A DNA stretch of 10,047 nt from Thermoplasmatales archaeon (GTDB taxonomy: Archaea; Thermoplasmatota; Thermoplasmata; Thermoplasmatales; GCA-001856825). The position numbers and the translations under genes were made by a program. Location of the stretch: the NCBI GenBank assembly GCA_014874235.1, contig JACWAC010000039.1:1-10047 (forward strand). The letters run 5' to 3'. The notes under the pieces were generated by a model. The model had not been told where the DNA came from. It ran no database searches and saw nothing but the letters and a program-made list of their open reading frames with translations. Positions 1 to 6,172 of the stretch are shown here, piece after piece (the first letter of the stretch is position 1; every line of letters begins with the position of its first letter).

Positions 1-2319
1 CATCTTTCCAGCGAAGATGACTAGTGGTACTCCTTCCTTCTTGTATACTTCGGCTGCGTCAAAGAAAGACATCCTTTCCCCGCCAGGGTAATGAATGGTG
101 AACCCGCCCGGACCCTCCATCATCTTGTTCCTGATCTTAGGATTCGAGAAGCCTCCCCTCATCATCACTTCGTGGTTTCCTCTTCTTGCTCCGAACGAAT
201 TGAAATCGTTGGGAGATACTCCACTTTCCATCAGATATTTGGCTGCTGGTGATTCTGCCTGATTCAGTCCGGATCTCTCTCCCCTCCCCAATTCGTCCCA
301 GATCGTTCTGTACTTTTCCATGTCTTGGACAATGCTGCCGGCAGGTGAGATGTGGTCCGTGGTTATCCTGTCACCGAATATTGCAAGTATACGCGCATTA
401 GAGATGGAAACGAGTGTGTCGGAAACGCTGAACCAGGGAGGTTCTCTTACGTAAGTTGAATTCGGGTCAAAAACGTATTCCACACCCGATGGGATCTCAA
501 GCCTTTTCCACTCCTCCACGCCTTCGAATATCTTCTCCTTTCTCTCCACATAGTGCTTCTTGCTCAAAAATTCCTCTTCATAACGTTTAATTAGGGAATC
601 CTCCGGCCAGATATCCTTCAAGTATACCGGGTTGCCGTTAGGATCGGTTGAAATGGGTTCGTTTGCAAAATCTATATCTATCCTCCCCGCCAGTGAGTAA
701 GCAACGACGAGCATTGGAGAAGCAAGGAAAGCTCCAGAAACCAGTGGGTTGATTCTGCCCTCGAAATTCCTGTTTCCGCTGAGTACTGCAATAGTGTAGA
801 TTTTGTCTTTCTTGATTGCATCTTCCACCTCTGTGATCAGTGGACCAGAGTTACCAATGCAAGTTGTGCAACCATATCCAACGATATGAAATCCGAGCGC
901 ATCTAGATAGGGCTGCAAATTCGCCTTTCTCATATACTCTTCAACGACCGGGCTGCCAGGAGCAAAACTCGTCTTCACAAACGGTTTCCTGGCAAGTCCC
1001 ATTTCTACAGCCTTTTTTGCAATCAAACCCGCACCTATTAGAACGTCTGGATTCGAAGTGTTAGTGCAACTTGTGATTGCTGCTATCACCACGCTTCCGT
1101 CCTTTAGCTGCGTCTCTCTATCACCAACTTTTATCTCAAAAATTCTTTGTTCATTCAGGTTCAAATTCTTTGACAGATTGTCTCCAATGATCTTCTTGAT
1201 CAACGGGACTTCTGATATGGAAATCCGATCTTCTGGGTTTGTGGGTCCAGCAATGGATGCTACCACGGCAGACAGATCAAACTCAAGATGCTGGTCGTAT
1301 TCCTTTCTCTTACCATCGTAGTAGAGGCCCTGTTCTTTGAGGTAAGACTCAACCATTTTGATGTGCCCTGCTCCTCTTCCAGTGAGGCCCAGGTATCTTG
1401 TGGTGTTTCTGGAGTATGGGAAATATCCTACCGTAGCACCATATTCTGGCGACATGTTCGATATTGTTGTTTTGTCTTGCGTGCTGAGATACTTAATTCC
1501 ATCACCATAAAATTCGACGAATTTTCCAACAACGTTTGCCTTCCTTAGGAACTCTGTTACTGACAGTACGATGTCAGTTGCAGTCACTCCCTCCCTTGGT
1601 CGGCCCTTCAGCTTTACACCTACCACCTCAGGCACGATTATATAAGAAGGCTCACCCACCATTACTGCCTCAGCCTCTAAACCCCCTACTCCCCATCCAA
1701 GGACGGAAATTCCGTTGACCATCGTAGTGTGCGAATCTGTACCGATGAGGGTATCAGGTATCAATGTTCCATCTCTCTCTGCGACTACCTCCGCTAGAAA
1801 CTCTATGTTCACTTGGTGGACTATGCCATTTCCCGGGGGTACGATCTTGAGATTTCTGAAGTTGTTCTGGGCCCACTTCAGTGCAGCATACCTCTCTCCG
1901 TTCCTCTTGTATTCCAGTGCAAGGTTCTGCAGTATTGCATAGCTGGTGCCGAATTTATCGACCTGCACCGAATGGTCTGCCACCAGTTGCACCGGTATAA
2001 CTGGATTTATTTTCTGCGGGTCCTTTCCCATCTTCACTGCTGCATTCCTCATAGCTATGAGATCAACTATCAGGGGAACTCCCGTATAGTCCTGCAGTAT
2101 CACCCTTGAAGGGAAGAACGGTATCTCTTCTCTTCTTCTCTCCAAGACCTTCACAATGTGTTCCTCCTTCACAACTTTCCCATCCAATTTCCTCAGAAGA
2201 TTTTCGAGAAGAATCTTTGTAGAGTATGGAAGATTTGCAACGTTGTATCCCCTTGCCTCCAGTTCCTTCAGCGGAAAATAATTGTATTCCTTTCCTTCGA
2301 TATTGATATTCGAGGTCAT
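1..2319 (-). CDS. acnA: Aconitate hydratase (AcnA type), C-terminus cut by the window edge
   Basis: Isomerises citrate to isocitrate through cis-aconitate in the cytoplasm (TCA cycle), using a [4Fe-4S] cluster. The window shows 773 codons from the N-terminus; about 110-120 residues of the C-terminal swivel domain should lie beyond base 1. The three cluster ligands are present: Cys418 in ITSCTNTSNP, and Cys484 and Cys487 in GCTTCIGNSGP. Other AcnA/IRP-family stretches are visible: PYSTKILLENLLR near residue 31, ILQDYTGVPLIVDL near 73, VADHSVQVDKFG near 112, GTDSHTTMVNG near 196 and GDRITTDHISPAG in the last quarter. These mark the AcnA rather than the AcnB branch. The ATG at 2319 fits the usual N-terminus. 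It has no Shine-Dalgarno sequence but a TATA-like box about 24 bases upstream, so the mRNA is probably leaderless. It is divergent from the acyl-CoA mutase operon. No frameshift seen. Confidence 0.96.
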   Translation of the reverse strand, partial: MTSNINIEGKEYNYFPLKELEARGYNVANLPYSTKILLENLLRKLDGKVVKEEHIVKVLERRREEIPFFPSRVILQDYTGVPLIVDLIAMRNAAVKMGKDPQKINPVIPVQLVADHSVQVDKFGTSYAILQNLALEYKRNGERYAALKWAQNNFRNLKIVPPGNGIVHQVNIEFLAEVVAERDGTLIPDTLIGTDSHTTMVNGISVLGWGVGGLEAEAVMVGEPSYIIVPEVVGVKLKGRPREGVTATDIVLSVTEFLRKANVVGKFVEFYGDGIKYLSTQDKTTISNMSPEYGATVGYFPYSRNTTRYLGLTGRGAGHIKMVESYLKEQGLYYDGKRKEYDQHLEFDLSAVVASIAGPTNPEDRISISEVPLIKKIIGDNLSKNLNLNEQRIFEIKVGDRETQLKDGSVVIAAITSCTNTSNPDVLIGAGLIAKKAVEMGLARKPFVKTSFAPGSPVVEEYMRKANLQPYLDALGFHIVGYGCTTCIGNSGPLITEVEDAIKKDKIYTIAVLSGNRNFEGRINPLVSGAFLASPMLVVAYSLAGRIDIDFANEPISTDPNGNPVYLKDIWPEDSLIKRYEEEFLSKKHYVERKEKIFEGVEEWKRLEIPSGVEYVFDPNSTYVREPPWFSVSDTLVSISNARILAIFGDRITTDHISPAGSIVQDMEKYRTIWDELGRGERSGLNQAESPAAKYLMESGVSPNDFNSFGARRGNHEVMMRGGFSNPKIRNKMMEGPGGFTIHYPGGERMSFFDAAEVYKKEGVPLVIFAGKM

Positions 2320-2339
2320 CTACTTCTTATTGTAAGAGA

Positions 2340-2347
2340 ATTATTAA
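2340..2347 (-). promoter_or_regulatory. TATA box of the aconitase gene
   Basis: Read on the minus strand the sequence is TTAATAAT, centred about 24 bases before the ATG at 2319. That spacing would place the transcription start at or within a base or two of the start codon, as in the leaderless mRNAs common in archaea. No Shine-Dalgarno sequence precedes the ATG, which agrees. The assignment is by pattern only. Confidence 0.5.
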
Positions 2348-2399
2348 TTGTTGTGGAATGCACAAATTAACATTTCAAGAGATGAATGAGGGGAAAGAA

Positions 2400-2407
2400 T
2401 TTTTTAA
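2400..2407 (+). promoter_or_regulatory. TATA box of the acyl-CoA mutase operon
   Basis: TTTTTTAA centred about 25 bases before the ATG at 2429, preceded by a purine-rich GAAAGAA that could serve as BRE. Transcription would then begin about at the start codon. A GAGGT at 2419-2423 looks like a Shine-Dalgarno sequence with 5-base spacing, but it would not be transcribed if this TATA box is used. The two readings compete, and only a mapped 5' end can decide. Confidence 0.45.
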
Positions 2408-2428
2408 CGAATAACAATGAGGTAGAGG

Positions 2429-4066
2429 ATGCCTGATAAAAAAAGCCAAAGCAGGGCTTATAGACCCCAGATAGAAAACACTACCACAAGGGAGAAGACA
2501 AACAGTTCGGAGATGAAGTTAAAGGACTTCTATCTCCCGGAAGATGCTGAGGAGAACTACGCGTCAAGAATTGCAGATCCTGGAGTATATCCATACACGA
2601 GAGGAATTCACAAGGATATGTACAAAGGGAAACTATGGACGATGAGAATGTTCTCGGGTTTTGGAACTCCCGAAGATACGAACGGTCGATTAAAGCTGTT
2701 GCTTTCTCACGGGGAGACGGGGTTGAGCGTTGCGTTTGACATGCCTACCCTTTACGGACTGGATGCGAACTCTGAAAGAGCACACGGCGAAGTTGGAAAG
2801 TGCGGAGTTAACGTCTCTTCTCTCAAGGATATGGAGATCATCTTCAAAGGAATCCCTCTCGATCAAGTTTCAACGTCTATGACAATAAACGCCCCTGCGA
2901 ACATACTGACCGCCATGTATGCGGCAGTGGGAGAGAAAGGTGGTACTCCAAAGAGAAATCTTGCGGGAACAGTTCAGGCAGATATCTTGAAGGAGTACAT
3001 TGCCCAAAAAGAGTGGCTGTATCCGCCGGAAGCGCACATGAGAATAATTCGTGATATGATGGTATATTGCACGAACCACATGCCCAAGTGGAATTACATA
3101 TCAATATCGGGATACCACATTCGCGAGGCTGGTGCATCTGCGGTCCAGGAACTCGCATTCACTCTCGCAGACGGATTTGAATACGTCAAAATGGGAATCG
3201 CGAATGGGCTGAATGTCGACTCTTTTGCTCCGAGATTGAGCTTCTTCTTCAACAGTTCGATAAATTTCTTTGAAGAGGTTGCAAAATTTAGGGCAGCGAG
3301 AAGAATCTGGGCAAGGGAAATGAAGGAAACATATGGGGCAAAGAACGATAGGTCCATGAAGCTCAGATTCCACAGCCAGACCTCGGGGTATTCACTTACA
3401 TGGCAGCAGCCTCTCAATAACATCGTCAGGACGACCGTTGAAGGTATGGCGGCAGTACTTGGTGGGACCCAGAGTCTTCACACCAATTCGTACGATGAGG
3501 CATGGGCACTCCCGTCGGAAAAGGCAGTGGAAGTAGCACTGAGGACGCAGCAGATACTTGCCTATGAAACCGGAATCCCGGACGTCATCGATCCGCTGGG
3601 AGGCTCGTATTATATCGAGAATCTTACGGACAGGATGGAAGAGGAGGCGTACAAGTACTTCAAGACCATCAACGGAATGGGTGGGGTTGTTAACGCCATA
3701 AAGAATGGATACCTTCAGAGGGAGATCGCAGCAACGGCCTACGCATACCAGAGAAAGGTCGAGAGTGGGGAGATGAAGATCGTAGGAGTAAACGCCTTTA
3801 CGAAGGAGAATGAACAGCCAATCAACGTCCTCAAGATCGATCTAAAGGCGGAGAAGATACAAAGAAAGAGGCTGCAGGAAATTAAGCTAAAGCGGAACGA
3901 CAACGCCGTCCAGAAAAGTCTTGAAAGACTCAGAGAGGTCTACAGCGGAGATGAAAATTCGATGGAGAGAATTATAGAGGCGGTCAAGAGTTATGCTACT
4001 CTTGAGGAAATTACAAACATCGGAAGGGAGGTGTTCGGGGGATGGAAGGAACCAACGATTATATGA
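2429..4066 (+). CDS. Adenosylcobalamin-dependent acyl-CoA mutase large subunit, isobutyryl-CoA mutase-like (methylmalonyl-CoA mutase family)
   Basis: Catalytic TIM-barrel subunit that rearranges a CoA-thioester carbon skeleton by a radical mechanism, working with the separate B12-binding subunit encoded next. At 545 residues it has the usual length of split large subunits. Family stretches include LSVAFDMPT (residues 99-107), AGTVQADILKEY (179-190), ISISGYHIREAGA (224-236, His230 being the catalytic His equivalent to His244 of the Propionibacterium enzyme), VLGGTQSLHTNSYDEA (343-358) and DPLGGSYYIE (388-397). The substrate-pocket residues differ from methylmalonyl-CoA mutase: Tyr89 is replaced by Phe75 in TMRMFSGFG and Arg207 by Gln193. 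This Phe/Gln pair, 118 residues apart, is that of isobutyryl-CoA mutase (Phe80/Gln198). Ile, expected in 2-hydroxyisobutyryl-CoA mutase, is absent. Isobutyryl-CoA/butyryl-CoA interconversion is therefore the favoured reaction by inference. About 30 polar residues precede the core, so Met29 is a possible alternative start. The stop overlaps the small-subunit reading frame. Confidence 0.95.
   Translation: MPDKKSQSRAYRPQIENTTTREKTNSSEMKLKDFYLPEDAEENYASRIADPGVYPYTRGIHKDMYKGKLWTMRMFSGFGTPEDTNGRLKLLLSHGETGLSVAFDMPTLYGLDANSERAHGEVGKCGVNVSSLKDMEIIFKGIPLDQVSTSMTINAPANILTAMYAAVGEKGGTPKRNLAGTVQADILKEYIAQKEWLYPPEAHMRIIRDMMVYCTNHMPKWNYISISGYHIREAGASAVQELAFTLADGFEYVKMGIANGLNVDSFAPRLSFFFNSSINFFEEVAKFRAARRIWAREMKETYGAKNDRSMKLRFHSQTSGYSLTWQQPLNNIVRTTVEGMAAVLGGTQSLHTNSYDEAWALPSEKAVEVALRTQQILAYETGIPDVIDPLGGSYYIENLTDRMEEEAYKYFKTINGMGGVVNAIKNGYLQREIAATAYAYQRKVESGEMKIVGVNAFTKENEQPINVLKIDLKAEKIQRKRLQEIKLKRNDNAVQKSLERLREVYSGDENSMERIIEAVKSYATLEEITNIGREVFGGWKEPTII
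4027..4033 (+). promoter_or_regulatory. Shine-Dalgarno sequence for the mutase small subunit, inside the large-subunit gene
   Basis: GGAGGTG lies 8 bases before the ATG at 4042 and matches the 3' end of archaeal 16S rRNA very well. It also encodes part of the conserved C-terminal REVFGGW of the large subunit, so some of the match is imposed by the protein. It favours 4042 over the ATGA overlap start at 4063 for the small subunit. Confidence 0.6.
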
Positions 4067-4476
4067 AGAGAAAGATAAGAATTCTTGTTGCGAAACCCGC
4101 CCTGGATGGTCACGACCGAGGTGTGTTAGTGCTTGCAAAGGCATTCAGAGATGCGGGAATGGAGGTTCTCTATGCAGGTCTACTACCCACACCCGAAACG
4201 GTGGCCAGGATAGCGGTGGATGAGGATGTGGACGTGGTTGCACTGAGTCTGCACAACAGCGCACACCTGAGCGCCTTTCCAGAAGTCAAGAGGTGGCTCA
4301 AGAGGCTTGGGGCCAGTGACATACAGGTGGTTGGCGGAGGAATTATACCACCTTCAGACAAAAAGAAACTGGAAAAGCTGGGGATTACAGGGAACTTCGG
4401 TCCCGGCACTCCGCTAGAACTGGTAATAGAGCACGTGAGAAAGGTCGCAAAGAAGAAGTGGAAATCGGATCAGTGA
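4042..4476 (+). CDS. Adenosylcobalamin-dependent acyl-CoA mutase small subunit (B12-binding)
   Basis: Rossmann-like cobalamin-binding subunit, partner of the preceding catalytic subunit; 144 residues, the normal size of a stand-alone B12 domain. The DxHxxG motif is D22-G-H24-D-R-G27, with His24 as the lower axial cobalt ligand. Exactly 41 residues later comes the second motif, S69-L70-H71 (canonical SxL, here with His for Leu), and 26 residues later the glycine motif VVGGG at 96-100. The stretch HNSAH (71-75) resembles the SGAH of isobutyryl/hydroxyisobutyryl mutases more than the AAGH of methylmalonyl-CoA mutase, in line with the large subunit's pocket. A strong internal Shine-Dalgarno supports the start at 4042, which overlaps the upstream gene by 25 bases. 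The alternative ATG at 4063 forms a classic ATGA stop-start overlap and gives 137 residues beginning MKRKIRILVAKP. The stop overlaps the convergent UPF0147 gene by 7 bases. Confidence 0.94.
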   Translation: MEGTNDYMKRKIRILVAKPALDGHDRGVLVLAKAFRDAGMEVLYAGLLPTPETVARIAVDEDVDVVALSLHNSAHLSAFPEVKRWLKRLGASDIQVVGGGIIPPSDKKKLEKLGITGNFGPGTPLELVIEHVRKVAKKKWKSDQ

Positions 4477-4748
4477 ATGGAGGAAGCTTTCTTCTGCACA
4501 ATCTCCAACTTTCCCATTATTGTGTAGATCAAGGTTCTGGCATGACCTGGCGTGTTTGGATCATTCACAATTTCATCTAGCGTAGATATAGAAGTTGCTG
4601 CCCTCACATCAAGGCTGCCCTTGTTTTGGGATAGTTTCATCTTTGCAACCTGGATGTTCTTTCTTATGTTCCTCGGTATCGAATAGTCCGATATGAGTTC
4701 GTCAAGCATTCTTGTTGTATCCGTTAAAATCTGCATCATTTCGTCCAT
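4470..4748 (-). CDS. UPF0147 family protein
   Basis: Small, mostly helical archaeal protein of unknown function, 92 residues from the ATG at 4748. Family hallmarks are the helix LDELISDYSIPRNIRKNI near the N-terminus, then ISTLDEIVNDPNTPGHARTLIYTIMGKLE, which matches the conserved LDEISNDPNMPxHTRT...IxxKLE pattern. No membrane segment or catalytic motif is seen. A GTG at 4757, directly after the upstream stop codon, would add three residues. I prefer the ATG because GTGAT lies 4 bases before it and can pair with 16S rRNA. It follows the RAM-domain gene by about 9 bases and is probably cotranscribed with it. The C-terminal codons overlap the convergent mutase small-subunit gene, leaving no room for a terminator between the two operons. 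Confidence 0.88.
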   Translation of the reverse strand: MDEMMQILTDTTRMLDELISDYSIPRNIRKNIQVAKMKLSQNKGSLDVRAATSISTLDEIVNDPNTPGHARTLIYTIMGKLEIVQKKASSIH

Positions 4749-4757
4749 ACAAATCAC

Positions 4758-5060
4758 TCACTGGAATTTAACCCCCCTATCCTTGAATATGCTTATCACC
4801 ATTGACGTGTAAGAATCTCTTATTCCATCAACATTCCTCAGTTCCTTGATTAGGAAGTTTCTCATCTGGTTGACGTCAGGGAATCTGACCTTTAGAATCA
4901 TGTCCCAGTTTCCGGTGACCAGGTAAATGTCTTCTATGAAATTGAGTTCCGAAAGACTTGCGCTTATGGTTTCAATTTTTGCCGTGTCTGCCTTCAGGTG
5001 TACCATCGCCGTTACTACAGGTCCCGTTGCTGTTTCCACAATTCTCCCTTCACTCGTCAT
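4758..5060 (-). CDS. Stand-alone Lrp/AsnC ligand-binding (RAM) domain protein
   Basis: About 100 residues covering only the effector-binding and oligomerisation domain of Lrp/AsnC regulators, with no DNA-binding helix-turn-helix. The beta-alpha-beta-beta-alpha-beta pattern can be followed: VVTAMVHLKAD (strand 1), an amphipathic helix ending at IETISASLSEL, FIEDIYLVTGNWDMILKVRFPD (strands 2 and 3 with the typical VTG-x-x-D turn), a helix MRNFLIKEL, and GIRDSYTSMVIS (strand 4). Known stand-alone RAM proteins bind amino acids or related metabolites and can mix with full-length Lrp proteins. The ligand here cannot be read. The start chosen is the ATG at 5060; a TTG at 5069 would add three residues. 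TGATC lies 4 bases before the ATG and could act as a ribosome site. UPF0147 follows in the same operon. Confidence 0.87.
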   Translation of the reverse strand: MTSEGRIVETATGPVVTAMVHLKADTAKIETISASLSELNFIEDIYLVTGNWDMILKVRFPDVNQMRNFLIKELRNVDGIRDSYTSMVISIFKDRGVKFQ

Positions 5061-5072
5061 AATGATCAAAAG

Positions 5073-5080
5073 CTATATAA
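5073..5080 (-). promoter_or_regulatory. Possible TATA box for the RAM domain/UPF0147 operon
   Basis: TTATATAG on the minus strand, centred about 17 bases before the ATG at 5060. This is closer than the usual 24-27 bases, so either the mRNA starts a little inside the proposed coding region or another promoter is used. Weak call. Confidence 0.25.
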
Positions 5081-5146
5081 CCAGAATCATGAAATACTTT
5101 TGCTTTGGCGTAATCTCAAAAACGACTATCGCAGAATGATGAAAAT

Positions 5147-5446
5147 CTATAGGTTCAGGCCATAGCTCCTTTCCATAATCTTGCTGAATTTCTTGTACTG
5201 CCCGAGAAATTCCCTGCCCTTCTCCGTAAGTTCAAGGGAATTCTTCGTTCCGTCTGTCAACACCTTCACCATGCCTCTGTCGCTAAGCTGCTGGACAAGT
5301 TCCTGGTATTTGTTGAAGGGGATGTTAACCTTTCTCAACAGATATGAGGTCCCCGAGTTGCCATCGCTTATCTCCTCCATAAACTCGAAGATTATCTGAA
5401 CCTCGTTTCGGTTCTTCCTCATTCGTTGAGATTGGCCGTTACTCAT
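5147..5446 (-). CDS. Small winged-helix DNA-binding protein, HTH_45 type
   Basis: A 99-residue single-domain transcription regulator typical of archaea. After a basic N-terminus (RMRKNRNE), helix EVQIIFEFMEEI is followed by GTSYLLRKVNIPFNKYQELVQQLSDRGMVKVL, the helix-turn-helix, in which the second helix and the NIPFNKYQELV recognition helix fit the HTH_45 pattern. The wing is formed by DGTKNSLELTEKGREFLGQYKKF, where LTEKGREFL is the family's best conserved stretch. No ligand domain is present. The ATG at 5446 lies within the last codons of the membrane protein gene (8-base overlap, ATGAGTAA), implying translational coupling and joint function. An internal ATG at residue 9 is possible. The target is unknown; its own operon promoter, with a 10-bp direct repeat, is a reasonable candidate by inference. 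Confidence 0.85.
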   Translation of the reverse strand: MSNGQSQRMRKNRNEVQIIFEFMEEISDGNSGTSYLLRKVNIPFNKYQELVQQLSDRGMVKVLTDGTKNSLELTEKGREFLGQYKKFSKIMERSYGLNL

Positions 5447-6020
5447 TCCTTTGCAGTCCTCCTAACAAGAAAGGTAACAGGAACAGGATTATGGAAACGA
5501 CGAAGAGAGATACACCGATCTGCATAAAATAATTGTTGAATTTGAGGATGTAGAATGCCTCTAGTACGAGTGACATATCCATAAGCATGAAAGAACCCAT
5601 TACTATTCCACTTCCTTTGCTTTCCTGGGACTTCGCCTGCAGGATTGATCCAGTGATGTACAGTGAAAAGTATATCGAAAGAATCATCACTATGTCCGTA
5701 TAATAGACTAGCGCTCCCTTCTCCAGAGCAGTAGGGGTAACCGAAAGTATGGATAGAAAATATACGTTGGACTTCAGGTAGCTGTAGAAGAGTGTTATCA
5801 TCAGCAGAAACTCTGCAGTAGCGAGGAGAGGGAAGAAGGTTACATCGTAGCCTACCACGATGACCAGGATCATTGATATTAGCGAAAACACGAAGAAGAG
5901 TGCCGACGCTTTCAAGAACTGCCTTCTCATGAAACTTGAAAAGTTCGAGAGAGACAAGATGAAAACGCCGAGAACATACACGGCTCCGATTGAACCAAGA
6001 ACTTCGAGCTCGGCTATCAC
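5439..6020 (-). CDS. Six-helix integral membrane protein of unknown function
   Basis: A 193-residue protein with about six predicted transmembrane helices, near residues 7-25, 34-57, 63-82, 105-127, 139-158 and 166-187. Short charged loops include SSFMRRQ (29-35) and AKSQESKGSG (about 128-137), suggesting cytoplasmic positions for these by the positive-inside rule. I recognise no transporter or enzyme motif. The start is a GTG at 6020, chosen because a TATA box lies 24 bases before it and no better codon is near, so a leaderless mRNA is likely. The gene overlaps the HTH_45 regulator by 8 bases and the two almost certainly form one operon. A membrane sensor paired with a cytoplasmic DNA-binding partner is one interpretation, but nothing in the sequence shows signalling. 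Confidence 0.8.
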   Translation of the reverse strand: MIAELEVLGSIGAVYVLGVFILSLSNFSSFMRRQFLKASALFFVFSLISMILVIVVGYDVTFFPLLATAEFLLMITLFYSYLKSNVYFLSILSVTPTALEKGALVYYTDIVMILSIYFSLYITGSILQAKSQESKGSGIVMGSFMLMDMSLVLEAFYILKFNNYFMQIGVSLFVVSIILFLLPFLLGGLQRNE

Positions 6021-6034
6021 GAATTATAATTTCG
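6020..6034. promoter_or_regulatory. Near-palindrome between TATA box and start of the membrane protein operon
   Basis: CGAATTATAATTTCG reads almost the same on both strands, with one slipped A/T position. It occupies the space between the TATA box and the GTG at 6020, where a bound protein would block initiation. AT-rich palindromes arise easily by chance, so this is a weak operator candidate. Confidence 0.25.
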
Positions 6035-6060
6035 TCAGATTATATAGATGTTTGTCAGAT
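6031..6060. repeat. 10-bp direct repeat, 20-bp spacing, flanking the TATA box
   Basis: TTCGTCAGAT at 6031-6040 and TTTGTCAGAT at 6051-6060 match at 9 of 10 bases. Their starts are 20 bp apart, about two helical turns, so a dimeric or tandem protein could contact both on one face of the DNA. The TATA box (6040-6047) lies between them. This is a plausible operator for the membrane protein/HTH_45 operon, possibly for autoregulation. Confidence 0.4.
6040..6047 (-). promoter_or_regulatory. TATA box of the membrane protein/HTH_45 operon
   Basis: CTATATAA on the minus strand, centred about 24 bases before the GTG start at 6020. This predicts a leaderless mRNA and supports the GTG as the true start. 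Confidence 0.55.
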
Positions 6061-6172
6061 AACGTATAACAATTTCCAGTCCTAAAACGGCCTCTGTCCG
6101 ATATTTCTTAATAAAGCTGCGCGTTGCAAAGAACAAATCCAGATTTCTCATAGTATCGACCGCAATGCCGCA

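Noticed and set aside
840..2370. Plus-strand frames of 60-98 codons over the left part
   Set aside because: All lie antisense to the aconitase gene, whose reading frame is intact throughout and contains all three cluster cysteines.
2870..3423. Several minus-strand frames of 69-109 codons inside the mutase large-subunit gene
   Set aside because: They lie opposite a clearly conserved enzyme gene, have no family features and arise from its codon bias.
6035..6151. Minus-strand frame of 38 codons in the gap after the pilin gene
   Set aside because: It has no Shine-Dalgarno or TATA box at the right distance, and it runs through the TATA box of the membrane protein operon. Probably chance.
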